The translations under genes and the position numbers were made by a program. A model generated the notes under the pieces. That model saw nothing but the letters and a program-made list of their open reading frames with translations, was not told the DNA's origin and made no database searches. DNA of 64,000 bases from Corynebacterium sp. p3-SID1145 (GTDB lineage Bacteria; Actinomycetota; Actinomycetes; Mycobacteriales; Mycobacteriaceae). The first letter of the stretch is position 1. The number at the start of each line of letters is the position of its first letter. The DNA is taken from contig JALXXC010000006.1 in the NCBI GenBank assembly GCA_025144245.1, forward strand, positions 1-64,000, in the 5' to 3' direction. This document shows positions 17,619-27,605 of the stretch, piece by piece.

Positions 17619-18971
17619 ATGACTGCGCTGAGCGCCGAAGGAAGGAACGGAAACTACCCGGGCAAGGGCATCGGGCAACCCGTGGGGGTCGCTGTGCTCG
17701 GCATGGGCACCGTCGGTACCGAGGTGCTGCGCCTGATCAACGAGTTCTCCGGCAGCTTGGAAAACCGCATCGGCGGTCCGATCGATGTCCGCGGTGTGGC
17801 CGTGTCCGACCTGAGCAAGAAGCGCGAGGTGCTCGACCTTTTCCCGGGCATCACGCTGACCGACAACGCGCGTGAGCTCATCGACCGGGATGACATCGAT
17901 GTCGTCGTCGAGGTCATCGGCGGCATCGACTACCCGCGCGAACTCGTCCTCGCCGCGCTGAACGCGGGCAAGTCCGTGGTCACCGCCAACAAGGCGCTTA
18001 TCGCGGCGCACGCCGACGAGCTTTCCGACGCCGCCAACGCCGCCGGCGTCGACCTCTACTACGAGGCCGCCGTGGCCGCCGCGATCCCCGTTGTGGGCAT
18101 GCTGCGCCGCTCCTTGGCCGGCGACCAGGTCCAGCGCATCTCCGGCATCGTCAATGGCACGACGAACTACGTGCTCGACGCGATGGCGTCGACAGGCATG
18201 TCGTACGACGAAGCGCTCGCCGAAGCGACCCGCCTGGGGTATGCGGAGGCGGACCCGACCGCCGACGTCGAGGGCCACGATGCCGCGTCCAAGGCCGCGA
18301 TCATGGCGTCGATGGGCTTCCACTCCCGTGTCACCTACGACGACGTGCACGCGGAGGGCATTACGAAGATCACCGCGGAGGACATTGAGGCCGCGCGCGA
18401 AGCCGGATTCACCATCAAGCTGCTCGCCATTTGCGAGAGGCTTATCGACGACGCCGGCAACACCTCCGTCTCCGCCCGCGTCCACCCGACGCTGGTGCCG
18501 AACGACCACCCGCTGGCGAGCGTCGATAAGTCCTACAACGCCGTGTTCGTCGAAGCGGAAGCTGCTGGCCGCCTGATGTTCTACGGCAACGGCGCCGGCG
18601 GTGCGCCCACCGCGTCTGCTGTGCTCGGCGACCTCGTCGGCGCCGCCCGCAACAAGATTCTCGGCGGCCGTGCCCCGGCGGAGAACCCCTACGCGCACTA
18701 CCCAGTGGCCGATTTCGGCGATGTGCCGACGCGCTACCACATCGACATGTCCGTCGTGGACCGCGCCGGCGTGCTCGCCGAGATCTCCCGCCGCTTCGCC
18801 GCGCAGGATATCTCGATCTCCGCGGTGCGCCAGGAGGAGTCCGGCGAGCACTCCCGCCTCATCGTGGTCACCCACCAGTCACTGGAACGCAAGCTCGCCG
18901 CCATCGTCGACGAGCTGCGCGACATCGACGAGGTCAAGGCCATCAACTCCGTCATCCGTCTCGGTGCTTAA
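17619..18971 (+). CDS. hom: homoserine dehydrogenase
   Basis: A 450-residue NAD(P)-dependent homoserine dehydrogenase, the branch point to threonine and methionine. Seen: the Rossmann motif [10 protein letters not shown] (about 24-33), the signature around [14 protein letters not shown] and [22 protein letters not shown], and a C-terminal ACT domain (about 370-450, [22 protein letters not shown]), which in corynebacteria carries threonine feedback inhibition. TAGGAGA precedes the ATG. thrB starts two bases after the stop, so the two are co-transcribed. Confidence 0.97.
   Translation: MTALSAEGRNGNYPGKGIGQPVGVAVLGMGTVGTEVLRLINEFSGSLENRIGGPIDVRGVAVSDLSKKREVLDLFPGITLTDNARELIDRDDIDVVVEVIGGIDYPRELVLAALNAGKSVVTANKALIAAHADELSDAANAAGVDLYYEAAVAAAIPVVGMLRRSLAGDQVQRISGIVNGTTNYVLDAMASTGMSYDEALAEATRLGYAEADPTADVEGHDAASKAAIMASMGFHSRVTYDDVHAEGITKITAEDIEAAREAGFTIKLLAICERLIDDAGNTSVSARVHPTLVPNDHPLASVDKSYNAVFVEAEAAGRLMFYGNGAGGAPTASAVLGDLVGAARNKILGGRAPAENPYAHYPVADFGDVPTRYHIDMSVVDRAGVLAEISRRFAAQDISISAVRQEESGEHSRLIVVTHQSLERKLAAIVDELRDIDEVKAINSVIRLGA
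18440..18450 (-). repeat. CGTCGATAAGC motif copy 3
   Basis: Exact 11-mer (minus orientation) inside hom, read CTT ATC GAC in RLIDDAG. A one-mismatch copy, CGTCGATAAGT, lies nearby at 18521-18531 (ASVDKSYN). Confidence 0.8.
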
Positions 18972-18973
18972 AC

Positions 18974-19903
18974 ATGAGCACTGACCTGGAAGTGGGCCTG
19001 CGCGCCCGGGTCACCGTCCCCGGAAGCTCCGCGAATTTGGGCCCCGGCTTCGACACCCTCGGCCTGGCCGTCGGCATCTACGACACCGTCGAGGTCGAAG
19101 TCACTTCTTCCGGCCTCGAGGTGGAGATTTTCGGCGAGGGTGCCGACGACCTGCCCCGCGACTCCTCCCACCTCGTAGTCAAGGCCATCAATTCCGGCCT
19201 GCACGCTGCCGATGTTCATGCTCCGGGCTTGAAGGTCACCTGCCACAACAACATCCCGCAGTCGCGCGGTCTCGGCTCGTCGGCCGCCGCCGCCGTCGCC
19301 GGTGTCGTCGCCGCGAACACGCTCGCCGGTAGCCCGCTGAGCACCGACGAGCTGATCCAGCTCAGCTCCGCCTTCGAGGGCCACCCGGACAACGCCGCCG
19401 CGAGCGTCGTCGGTGGGGCAGTGGTGTCGTGGACCGACATTCCCGTCGACGGTGTCTCGCAGCCCGAGTACCGCGCCGTTCCGCTGACTGTGCACAAGGA
19501 CATCATCGCCACTGCGCTCGTGCCGGACTTCCACGCTTCCACGAACGCCGTGCGCAAGGTCCTGCCATCGCACGTCACGCACACCGACGCCCGGTTCAAC
19601 GTCTCCCGCACCGCTGTGATGACCGTTGCGATTCAGACCCACCCCCAGTTCCTGTGGGAGGGCACCCGCGACCGCCTGCACCAGCCGTACCGTGCCGATG
19701 TCCTGCCCGTCACCGCCGAGTGGGTGAACCGCCTGCGCAACCGCGGTTACGCCGCCTACCTCTCCGGCGCCGGCCCGACCGCCATGGTCCTGTCGACCGA
19801 GCCCGTCGATGCGAAGATCCTCGACTCCGCGCGTGACGACGGCCTCCGCGTTCTCGAGCTCGATGTCGCTGGGCCCGTCACCGCCGAACTACTTCGTGCT
19901 TAA
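18974..19903 (+). CDS. thrB: homoserine kinase
   Basis: A 309-residue GHMP kinase that phosphorylates homoserine for threonine synthesis. Seen: [18 protein letters not shown] at the N-terminus (substrate motif), the ATP-loop [16 protein letters not shown] (about 96-111) with the GLGSS core, and the C-terminal [12 protein letters not shown] motif. It directly follows hom, completing the hom-thrB operon; threonine synthase is not in this window. Confidence 0.97.
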   Translation: MSTDLEVGLRARVTVPGSSANLGPGFDTLGLAVGIYDTVEVEVTSSGLEVEIFGEGADDLPRDSSHLVVKAINSGLHAADVHAPGLKVTCHNNIPQSRGLGSSAAAAVAGVVAANTLAGSPLSTDELIQLSSAFEGHPDNAAASVVGGAVVSWTDIPVDGVSQPEYRAVPLTVHKDIIATALVPDFHASTNAVRKVLPSHVTHTDARFNVSRTAVMTVAIQTHPQFLWEGTRDRLHQPYRADVLPVTAEWVNRLRNRGYAAYLSGAGPTAMVLSTEPVDAKILDSARDDGLRVLELDVAGPVTAELLRA

Positions 19904-19992
19904 GACAAATAGGTAACGAAGCCTGCGTGCTTTCTGTTGTTCCTTTACATTCCTTAGTGACGCTGAACACATTGTGGAAAGGAATCGAAGGC

Positions 19993-22217
19993 ATGCAGGC
20001 GTTATCTTCATCAGTTCGAGCGAGGGTTTTCCTCGCTCTTTTGATTGCCGTGGCGTGTTGTGTGGCGTGGGCCCCGATGACGCTCGCGCAGGGGTCCTCG
20101 GCCTCGTCTGCAGCTTCGTCTTCGGCTTCCTCGGTTTCGTCTGCGGCTAGTTCTGCGGCTTCGCCGGCGGGTCGGGGTTAGCGGGTTCTGCCAGTGCGGA
20201 TAGTAAGGCGATGTTGATTTTGGATGCGTCGTCGTCGATGTTGGAGGACGATGCTGAGGGTCCGCGTATTGATGCCGCTAAGAAGGCTTCCAAGGATCTC
20301 GTCGAGTCCCTGCCGGGTACTGCCCAGATGGGCCTCATGGTCTACGGCGCGAAGGAGTCCGACGCCCCTGATAACCGGGAGAAGGGCTGTAAAGATATTG
20401 AGACGCTTGCGCCTGTGGGGGAGATTGATAAGGACGCGTTCAACAAGGCGATTGATGGTGTGACGCCGAAGGGGCATACCCCGATGGGGAATTCGTTGCG
20501 TGAGGCGGCCAAGGAGCTGGGTGGTGAGGGGCAGCGTTCGATCATTCTGGTTTCTGACGGTATTGATTCGTGTGCTCCGCCGCCGGTGTGTGAGGTGGTC
20601 AAGGAGTTAGCTGACGAGGGTGTGGATTTGGCGATTCACACTGTGGGTTTCAAGGTTGATGAGGAGGCTCGTAAGGAGCTGCAGTGTATTGCTGATGCGG
20701 GTAAGGGTCAGTTCTTGGAGGCTGATGATGCCGGTTCTCTTGCTGACTCTTTGAAGTTTCTGACTCAGCGTGATGTGGGTAAGTACCAGTTGAAGGGGAC
20801 GAAGTTTGAGTTTGCGGATAGTCCCGAGGATGCGAAGTGGCTTGATGAGGGTCAGTATCAGACGAAGGTGACCCCGGATAGGAATGCGAAGAAGGATCGT
20901 TACTTCCGTGTCTCTGTGCCGGAGGGCCACAACGCCCGAGTCATCATCACCCCGGTATGGCAGACCAACGGAGGTATCCACCATGGCGATCTAGTGGTAG
21001 GAACGTCCTCGGAAACCAATGAAAAGGACCCGGAATGCGGTGCCGCAAGGACTGTCGTGGGTGGAACGAGCTCGGCCTACAGTAACGCTGAGTTCGGGGT
21101 CAGACCGTACGAAATAGTGCTCGATCGCCATGAGTCGCTTACAGACAACGGCAAGCAGAACAATTGCGACATGAGTTCCTGGCTCATTCCGGTGCAGGTG
21201 TACCAGGACGGCGACGAAATCACTGACGATGTGAACCTTGAAGTCAACGTGAACTACGAGCCGCTTCCGGATGAGGAGCAGGCGAAGGAATGGAACGACC
21301 GGAAGATTCACGATGCTGGCGAGTACAAAGGGGACCTCGAAATCGAGAATTCCCAGGCGGTCACCGGTGGTTCTGGTTTCAACGATGCGGTGGAGATCAC
21401 TGAAGGGTCGTATTCCGACAAGATCGTTCCGGGCGAATATCGGATGTACAAGATTCCGGTGGAGTGGGGTCAGCGCCCGGTGATCAAAGCGAAGACACCG
21501 AAATCGGTGATTGAGGAGGCCGATGCAATCGGATTAGGCTTCCACGATGCTCTTCGCAATAACGCCGGTGACGGGAAGCTGATTTTCTTCGATGAGGATG
21601 CCGAAGAGGGCCCCGTTGCTGCCAGTAATTATGCGTGGTACCGGGAAGCACAACAGGGCTTCTACTATGTCTGGTTCGGCATGGGGTCCAAGGGCGAAGG
21701 CGAAGTCACTGGTGTAGAGCAACCGTACGAGTTCGCAGTGAAGCTTGATGGTGAGCCGGCTGACGGTGGCATGGACTGGGAGCCGACGTATGAGGATGGT
21801 CCGGAGCCGTCGGATGAGCCGATCAAGTTCGACAGTGCCAATGACGACGGCTCCAAGAAGGATGGTAAGGAAGACGGCGATGGTGCGGATTCTGCCGAAG
21901 ACGGTGATTCTTCGGCTCCGGGGTGGTTGTGGCCGGTTGCCCTTGGCGTGGGTCTGCTGCTGTTGGTGTTCCTCGGCATCTTGATGTTCATGCTGCGCCG
22001 GAGGAAGAAGGCTGCGCAGTCCCGGGTTGATGCGCGGGATGATTTCCCCCAGGGTCCGCGCGGTGGATCGACCGCCCAGTTCGGACAGCACGACCCACGC
22101 GGTCCCCACGGCCAGCCAGGCCAGCCGGGCCAGTACGGCCCAAATACCCAGAACGGGCCGGAGAACCCGTACGGTCCAAGCAATCTGAACGGACCGAGCA
22201 CTAGCCCCTACGCGTAG
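19993..22217 (+). pseudogene. secreted von Willebrand factor A protein, frameshifted
   Basis: The first frame (ATG 19993, GGAAAGGA upstream) gives a signal peptide (LALLIAVACCVAWAP) and a Ser/Ala-rich linker ending in SSAASPAG, then hits TAG at 20179-20181. The -1 frame continues with SGLAGSASADSKAMLILDASSSM, the MIDAS motif of a VWA domain, and stays open to 22217. There is a C-terminal membrane helix (LWPVALGVGLLLLVFLGIL), a basic stop-transfer and a Pro/Gly/Gln-rich tail. The halves clearly belong together, so there is a one-base shift in the G-rich GGCGGGTCGGGG at 20166-20177. If intact it would be a cell-envelope metal-binding adhesion or scaffold protein. The downstream frame alone from 20211 would encode 668 residues without an export signal. 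It could be a real mutation, phase variation, or a sequencing error. Confidence 0.75.
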
Positions 22218-22237
22218 GAGCGGGGCGGAGGCGGCCG

Positions 22238-22324
22238 CACTATGCGATGTCCACTATGCGATGTGCACTATGCGATCTGCATAACGCCAGGTCGCGGCTC
22301 GCCGGGAAATGGCATCGCATAGTG
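22238..22324. repeat. three direct and one inverted copy of CACTATGCGAT
   Basis: CACTATGCGAT at 22238-22248, 22252-22262 and 22266-22276 (14-base period), and its reverse complement ATCGCATAGTG at 22314-22324. They lie in the space between the convergent VWA and GldA-like genes. The inverted copy could pair with any direct copy. They may be operator sites or a structured 3' region. Confidence 0.7.
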
Positions 22325-22379
22325 AGGACAGCATAGGGAACAGGAAGGCCAACGAAGGCAGAGTGTCCGGGGACAGGCG

Positions 22380-22421
22380 AAAACCGCCCCGCACCCAGGG
22401 AGACTGGGACGGGGCGGTTTT
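22380..22421. terminator. bidirectional terminator between VWA gene and gldA-like gene
   Basis: AAAACCGCCCCG (22380-22391) pairs perfectly with CGGGGCGGTTTT (22410-22421), with an inner CCCAG/CTGGG stem in the loop. A/T tracts on both sides suit both converging genes. Confidence 0.85.
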
Positions 22422-22423
22422 GG

Positions 22424-22434
22424 CGTCGATAAGC
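22424..22434 (+). repeat. CGTCGATAAGC motif copy 4
   Basis: Exact 11-mer in non-coding DNA, between the bidirectional terminator and the last codons of the GldA-like gene. Confidence 0.8.
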
Positions 22435-22443
22435 GAAAGCTGC

Positions 22444-23586
22444 TTAGTGCTTGGCCTCGTATTTGACCGGCTCCGGCAGGCCGCGCTGCTCGCGGACGCG
22501 GCGGGAAATGTGTTCGAGGGCGATGAGGGATTCCACGACCATCTCCGGGGCGACCGGGAACGGCATGTTGTGGATGGTCTCGTGCTCGGCGGTGGCGGCC
22601 TTGGCCACGGCCTCGAGCTCCTCGGTGTCCTCAGGTGTCAGGCCGACCTCGGTCAGGGAGTTCGGCAGGCCGACCTTGGTGGTGAACTCGATGAAATCCT
22701 CGATCTCCTGGGCGTCGGCGCCCTCCATGATGAGCTGGGCGCAGGTGCCCACGTTGACCTTCTGGCCGTGGGACAGGCCGTGGGTCTGCTCGGCGGCGGT
22801 GAGGCCGTCGTGGATGGCGTGGGCAGCGGCGAGACCGCCGGATTCGAAACCGAGACCGGAAAGCAGAGTGTTGGCCTCGACAACTGCTTCGAGAGCCGGG
22901 GTGACAACGCCAGCACGCACAGCATCGAGCGCGGCGAGACCGTGCTCCCACAGGATGTCCCAGCTCAGCTTGGCCAATGCGGCACCAGCGCGGGTCGGGT
23001 GGCCGCCGTTCATCGTCGTGCCGTTACCCTTCGCGGTGGCGCGGGCCTCGACCCAGGTGGCCAGAGCATCGCCGATGCCGGCGACGAGGAACTGCTCCGG
23101 TGCACCAGCGACAAGCTGGGTGTCGATGAGCACGACGTCCGGGTTCTTCGGGAAGAAGCGGTACTCGTCGAACGCGCCGTCCTCGGTGTAAATCACCGCG
23201 AGGGTCGACGTCGGGGCATCGGAGGACGCGGCGGTCGGGACGCTGGCCCAGACGATGTCGGACTCGAAACCGGCAGCCTTGGCCGCGTCGATCGCGGAGC
23301 CGCCACCAATGCCGACGATGATGTCATGGCCCTCGGCCTTGATTTTTTCCACCAGGTCGTCGACGGCCTTCGCGGTCGCGAACTTCTCGAAGCCCACGCG
23401 GTTGACGGGCAAACCTGCGGCCTCGAAGCCTTCGACAAGTTGCTTTTCGACGATCCCCCACACCGTGTCGTCCGACACCAGCAGCGGGTTCTCGCCAAGT
23501 TTCTTCAGGTGCTCGCCCAGATCGGCAATCGCACCCTTGCCTTGGATGTAGCGGGACGGGGAAGAGAAAATGTCGTGTTGTGCCAT
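22444..23586 (-). CDS. gldA: iron-containing alcohol dehydrogenase, glycerol dehydrogenase-like
   Basis: A 380-residue group III metal-dependent dehydrogenase, closest in motifs to glycerol dehydrogenase. The NAD-binding GIGGGSAIDAAKA and VPTAASSDAPTS are visible. The metal ligands are the Asp of AGIGDALATW and the histidines of GLAAAHAIHDGL and LSHGQKVNVG. It would oxidise glycerol to dihydroxyacetone with NAD+, or act in the reverse direction. The start MAQHDIF at 23586 is the family's N-terminus, with GGGGG upstream. It is followed downstream by a bidirectional terminator. The substrate could be another small polyol. Confidence 0.85.
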   Translation of the reverse strand: MAQHDIFSSPSRYIQGKGAIADLGEHLKKLGENPLLVSDDTVWGIVEKQLVEGFEAAGLPVNRVGFEKFATAKAVDDLVEKIKAEGHDIIVGIGGGSAIDAAKAAGFESDIVWASVPTAASSDAPTSTLAVIYTEDGAFDEYRFFPKNPDVVLIDTQLVAGAPEQFLVAGIGDALATWVEARATAKGNGTTMNGGHPTRAGAALAKLSWDILWEHGLAALDAVRAGVVTPALEAVVEANTLLSGLGFESGGLAAAHAIHDGLTAAEQTHGLSHGQKVNVGTCAQLIMEGADAQEIEDFIEFTTKVGLPNSLTEVGLTPEDTEELEAVAKAATAEHETIHNMPFPVAPEMVVESLIALEHISRRVREQRGLPEPVKYEAKH

Positions 23587-23673
23587 GCCCCCAACGGTAC
23601 GCCGATCTCGTGACATGCGTTTTTGCGTGGAGAAATACGCGACTGCTCAGGCATGGCAGCGCGGGTCGCGGGG

Positions 23674-25449
23674 TTAGTTGCGCACAGTGGCCCCGGACGC
23701 GCTGTCGCCCCCGTCGCCCTCACGCTTGTCGGCGGTGTGGGTGCCGGGCCCGGGGAGGGTGATGATGTCGAATTCATCCTTGGCCAGATGCGAGCGCAGG
23801 TCGACCTTGTCGAATTTGCCCACGGAGGTCTTGTCGATGGAGGTGACGAAGGTCCAGTACTCCGGTGCCATCCAGGTGGGCAGCTCGCCCGCGAGGTCCT
23901 TGCGGAGCTTCTTGGCCAGCTCGACCGTCGGTGTGACATCGGCGTGGAGGACGGTCACGGCGAGGGGGCGCTCGCCCCATTTCTTATCGGGGTAGCCGAT
24001 GACGGCGCACTCGACGACTTCGTCGGACTCCATGATGAGGTTCTCCAACTGGGCGGAGTAGATCCACTCGCCGCCGGAACGAATGACGTCGCGGGAGCGG
24101 TCGTAGAGCGTCATGAAGCCGTCGGAAGTCACGGTGCCCACATCGCCGGTGCGCAACCAGCCGGTGCCGGTGAACGACTCGTCGGAGGAGGGGACGGGCT
24201 CACCGCGGAACGTCGATACGCGTTCGGCTGCTTCTGGGTTTTCCGGCCAGTAGTAGGAGCCGGTGACCATGTTGCCGCGGACGTGGATCTCGCCGTCGTT
24301 TCGGTCGGTGCGCGACACGATGCCGCCGTCGTTGACCACGCGGTACTCCAGCCACGGTGCAAAGCGACCCTGCGAGATGCGATAGGCCCAGCGACGTTCA
24401 CCGGACGCGCCCGACGGCGGACGCGCGACGGTGCCCACGGTGGAGGTCTCCGTCATGCCCCAGACGTGGATGATATCCACACCGTAGCGCTCCTCCCACA
24501 CCTTGATCAGGGCCGGTGGGGCGGGGGAGCCGCCGACGTAAATCTCTGTCAGAGACATGCGCTCCGGCGGGTTGTGCAGGTAGTGCACCATGAGCTGGAT
24601 CCACAAAGTGGGCACGCCATGCGCGACACGCGGGTGGGTGCCGGCGATCAGCTTCGCCAGCGTCGGCGCGGAGACATCCGAGTCCGGCAGCACCAGGGGA
24701 GTCCCAGTGAGAAACGCGCTGAACGGCACGTTCCAGCTGAGCACGTGGTAGATCGGGATGCAGCACAGGAACGACTCGCCGTGCGTGATCGCCAGCGAGT
24801 CTGTCGCGCGCAGGCTCATCGCCGTCAACCAGATCGACCGGTGGGAATATGCGATGCCCTTCGGAGGGCCGCTCGTCGCGGTGGAATAGCAGATCGCCGC
24901 GGCAGTGTTCTCGGGAAGTTCGGGCCAGGGGTAGAGGGTGGAGGAGCCGTCGAGAAGCGATTCGTACGAATAAACCGCGACGTCCGCGCCCACCGTGCCG
25001 CGCAGTTGCTCAATGTCGTCGAGGCCCGTGAAACAGACCGCGCGCACTGTCGGGCAGGACTCCAAGATGCGGTCCAGCTTCGGTGCAAGACGCGGGTCCG
25101 CGACGATGACCTCTATTTCCGCGTGGTTCACGATGTAGGCGATCTGGTCCTCGATCAACTGGAGGTTCAGCGGCACGAAAACCGAGCCCTTCGCCGCAGT
25201 CGCGAACATCACCTCGAGGTGCTCCGCGCAGTTGTACATCAGCGTGCCCACCCGCTGGTCGCCGTCAATGCCCAGGTGGTCCTCCAACGCGTGCGCGAAC
25301 GCCGCCGCACGCGCGCCGACGGCCGCGAACGTCGTCTCCTCCGCCTCGCCCGAGCGCCACGTGGTCACTTTCGTGGAACCGTGCACCGAGGACCCGTACT
25401 CGAGGATCCGGCCGACCGAAAACGGCACTTCCTGCATGGTGGAAAGCAT
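23674..25449 (-). CDS. AMP-forming acyl-CoA ligase, FadD-like
   Basis: A 591-residue ANL-superfamily ligase with motifs in order: the phosphate loop STATSGPPKGIAYSHRS, the aromatic WGMTETS (A5), TGDVGTVTSDGFMTLYDRSRDVIRSGGEWIYSAQLE (A7-A8) and a C-terminal lysine motif SVGKFDKVDLR (A10). Such enzymes activate fatty or aryl acids to acyl-CoA; the HVWGMTETSTVG pattern is common in medium/long-chain ligases. The start at 25449 (MLSTMQEVPF) has no clear ribosome binding site; 25437 is an alternative. A polar tail of about 20 residues ends the protein. The substrate is not determined. Confidence 0.85.
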   Translation of the reverse strand: MLSTMQEVPFSVGRILEYGSSVHGSTKVTTWRSGEAEETTFAAVGARAAAFAHALEDHLGIDGDQRVGTLMYNCAEHLEVMFATAAKGSVFVPLNLQLIEDQIAYIVNHAEIEVIVADPRLAPKLDRILESCPTVRAVCFTGLDDIEQLRGTVGADVAVYSYESLLDGSSTLYPWPELPENTAAAICYSTATSGPPKGIAYSHRSIWLTAMSLRATDSLAITHGESFLCCIPIYHVLSWNVPFSAFLTGTPLVLPDSDVSAPTLAKLIAGTHPRVAHGVPTLWIQLMVHYLHNPPERMSLTEIYVGGSPAPPALIKVWEERYGVDIIHVWGMTETSTVGTVARPPSGASGERRWAYRISQGRFAPWLEYRVVNDGGIVSRTDRNDGEIHVRGNMVTGSYYWPENPEAAERVSTFRGEPVPSSDESFTGTGWLRTGDVGTVTSDGFMTLYDRSRDVIRSGGEWIYSAQLENLIMESDEVVECAVIGYPDKKWGERPLAVTVLHADVTPTVELAKKLRKDLAGELPTWMAPEYWTFVTSIDKTSVGKFDKVDLRSHLAKDEFDIITLPGPGTHTADKREGDGGDSASGATVRN

Positions 25450-25512
25450 GCAGCCAACAATACCGTGGCCCCTTTTGAGCGGGTTGGTGAACCGCCGCCG
25501 CGCTGCGTCCGC

Positions 25513-25518
25513 TACACT
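25513..25518 (+). promoter_or_regulatory. possible rho promoter (-10 box)
   Basis: TACACT is a good -10 box in the 269-base gap before rho, but no -35 is spaced correctly. If used, rho would have a leader of about 200 nt, a length compatible with the autoregulated leaders known for rho in other bacteria. Confidence 0.3.
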
Positions 25519-25718
25519 GTCGGACAAGATCGTGACCTTACGGCGCTTTCCGCCTCCAGAAATCCGCCCGTGCCAGTAGTTTTCCCACGCGGCGTGAGTC
25601 CGATCTAGCGTGCACCACCTCCGCCCCTTCATTTCGCGGGCTTTTCAAGCCGACGGGCCGAGAGTGGGGACTACCGCGTGAACACACAGCGTCGCACGAA
25701 CATGACGAAAGGACATCC

Positions 25719-27605
25719 GTGACCGAAACGGGTAACGCAGGGAGCCAGGACCTCGCATCGCTGAAACTTCCGGAGCTGCGCAAGATTGCCGCTGAAAAGG
25801 GCCTGCGCGGCACGTCCGCCCTGCGCAAGGGCGAGCTCATTCAAGCCATCACCACCGGCACCGTCCCGCAGCGCGCACGTCAGCGCGCCAGCGGGCAGGC
25901 CGCCGCGGACAACACCGAGACACCCTCCGCGCCCAGCTCCGACAACAAGGGCGACGACAAGAAGGACGCGCCGAAGAAGGATGGTGAGGAGCAGCGCTAC
26001 GAGTCGCGCTCCGCCGCCCGCCGCGCGCGCCGCAACCGCGCCAAGCACGGCGACCAGTACGAGCACAAGCTTGACGACGGCGCCGCCAACCCCGACAACC
26101 GCGATCGCGGTGAGAAGGGTGACCGCGACGACCGCGGCGACCGCTCTGACCGGGGGGACCGCAGCGACCAAGACAATCACGACAACCGGGGCGACCGTTC
26201 TGACCGGGGCGACCGGGGCGGCAACAACCGCAGCAACGGCAATAACAACGGCAACCGCGGCGGCGACAACCGAGACAACCGTGACAACCACGACGGCAAC
26301 GGCAACGGCAACGGCGGCGGGGGCCGCCGCGGGCGCCGCAACCGCCGGAACCGCCGGAACCGCGATAACCACGGCAACAACAACGGTGGCGGCAACAACA
26401 ACCACAACAACGGCCAGGACCTGGATCCCGAGGAGCTGCAGGAGGTCGCGGGCATCGTCGACATCGTCGACAACAACGCGGCGTTCGTGCGCACGACGGG
26501 CTACCGGGCGAACCAGGCCGACGTGTTCATCAACAACAACCTGGTGCGCCGTTGTGGCCTGCGCTCCGGCGATGCGGTGATCGGCCAGGTCCGTGCGAAC
26601 GGCCAGGGTCACACGCACGGCAACGGCCGCAACCGCCAGCGCTACAACCAGCTGGTGCGTGTGGACACGGTTAATGGCATGACGGTGGACGAGGCGAAGC
26701 AGCGCGCTGAGTTCCACAAGCTGACCCCGCTGTACCCGAACCAGCGTCTGCGCCTGGAGACGGAGCCGAACATCCTCACCACGCGCGTGATCGACTTGGT
26801 CATGCCGATCGGTAAGGGCCAGCGCGCCCTGATCGTGTCCCCGCCGAAGGCCGGTAAGACGACGATCCTGCAGAACATCGCCAACGCGATCGCGCACAAC
26901 AACCCGGAGTGCTACCTCATGGTCGTGCTTGTCGACGAGCGCCCCGAGGAAGTCACCGACATGCAGCGCTCCGTCAAGGGCGAGGTCATCGCCTCCACCT
27001 TCGACCGTCCGCCGAGCGAGCACACCGCTGTCGCGGAGCTGGCGATCGAGCGCGCTAAGCGCCTCGTCGAAATGGGCCAGGATGTCGTGGTCCTGCTCGA
27101 CTCCATCACCCGCCTGGGTCGCGCGTACAACAACTCGTCGCCGGCGTCCGGCCGCATCCTTTCCGGCGGCGTGGACTCGAACGCGCTGTACCCGCCAAAG
27201 CGTTTCCTGGGCGCGGCCCGCAACATCGAGGAGGGCGGCTCGCTGACCATCATCGCGACCGCCATGGTGGAGACCGGTTCGGCCGGCGACACCGTCATCT
27301 TCGAGGAGTTCAAGGGCACCGGCAACGCCGAGCTGAAGCTGGACCGCAAGATCGCGGAACGCCGCGTCTTCCCGGCCGTGGACGTCAACCCGTCTGGCAC
27401 CCGTAAGGACGAGCTGCTCATGAGCCCGGAGGAGACGCGCATCATGCACAAGCTGCGCCGTATCCTCTCCGCGCTCGACCCGCAGCAGTCCATCGACATG
27501 CTGATCAAGCAGCTGAAGAAGACGAAGAACAACGGCGAGTTCCTCGTCGGCGTGGCGCAATCCGCGCCGATGGCGGCGGACCAGGAGACGGAGGACTACC
27601 AGTAA
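25719..27605 (+). CDS. rho: transcription termination factor Rho
   Basis: A 628-residue hexameric RNA helicase/ATPase that ends transcription. Seen: an N-terminal SAP-like Rho-N helix domain ([20 protein letters not shown], 11-45), a long Arg/Asn/Asp/Gly-rich insertion (about 60-235), the RNA-binding OSB fold (about 236-320) and the motor with Walker [10 protein letters not shown] (374-382), [11 protein letters not shown] and the C-terminal [17 protein letters not shown]. coli Rho has about 419 residues; the insert accounts for the difference and is typical in kind for actinobacteria. The GTG start has GAAAGGA upstream. The prfA ATG overlaps its stop by one base. Confidence 0.97.
   Translation: MTETGNAGSQDLASLKLPELRKIAAEKGLRGTSALRKGELIQAITTGTVPQRARQRASGQAAADNTETPSAPSSDNKGDDKKDAPKKDGEEQRYESRSAARRARRNRAKHGDQYEHKLDDGAANPDNRDRGEKGDRDDRGDRSDRGDRSDQDNHDNRGDRSDRGDRGGNNRSNGNNNGNRGGDNRDNRDNHDGNGNGNGGGGRRGRRNRRNRRNRDNHGNNNGGGNNNHNNGQDLDPEELQEVAGIVDIVDNNAAFVRTTGYRANQADVFINNNLVRRCGLRSGDAVIGQVRANGQGHTHGNGRNRQRYNQLVRVDTVNGMTVDEAKQRAEFHKLTPLYPNQRLRLETEPNILTTRVIDLVMPIGKGQRALIVSPPKAGKTTILQNIANAIAHNNPECYLMVVLVDERPEEVTDMQRSVKGEVIASTFDRPPSEHTAVAELAIERAKRLVEMGQDVVVLLDSITRLGRAYNNSSPASGRILSGGVDSNALYPPKRFLGAARNIEEGGSLTIIATAMVETGSAGDTVIFEEFKGTGNAELKLDRKIAERRVFPAVDVNPSGTRKDELLMSPEETRIMHKLRRILSALDPQQSIDMLIKQLKKTKNNGEFLVGVAQSAPMAADQETEDYQ

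Noticed and set aside
22238..22324. CACTATGCGAT repeats as a CRISPR array
   Set aside because: Units are 11 bases with 3-base gaps, there are only three in tandem, and no cas genes are present.
25671..27560. A 629-codon minus-strand frame opposite rho
   Set aside because: Val/Ala-rich runs come from the complement of the Asn/Asp/Gly-rich insert; rho itself is unmistakable.
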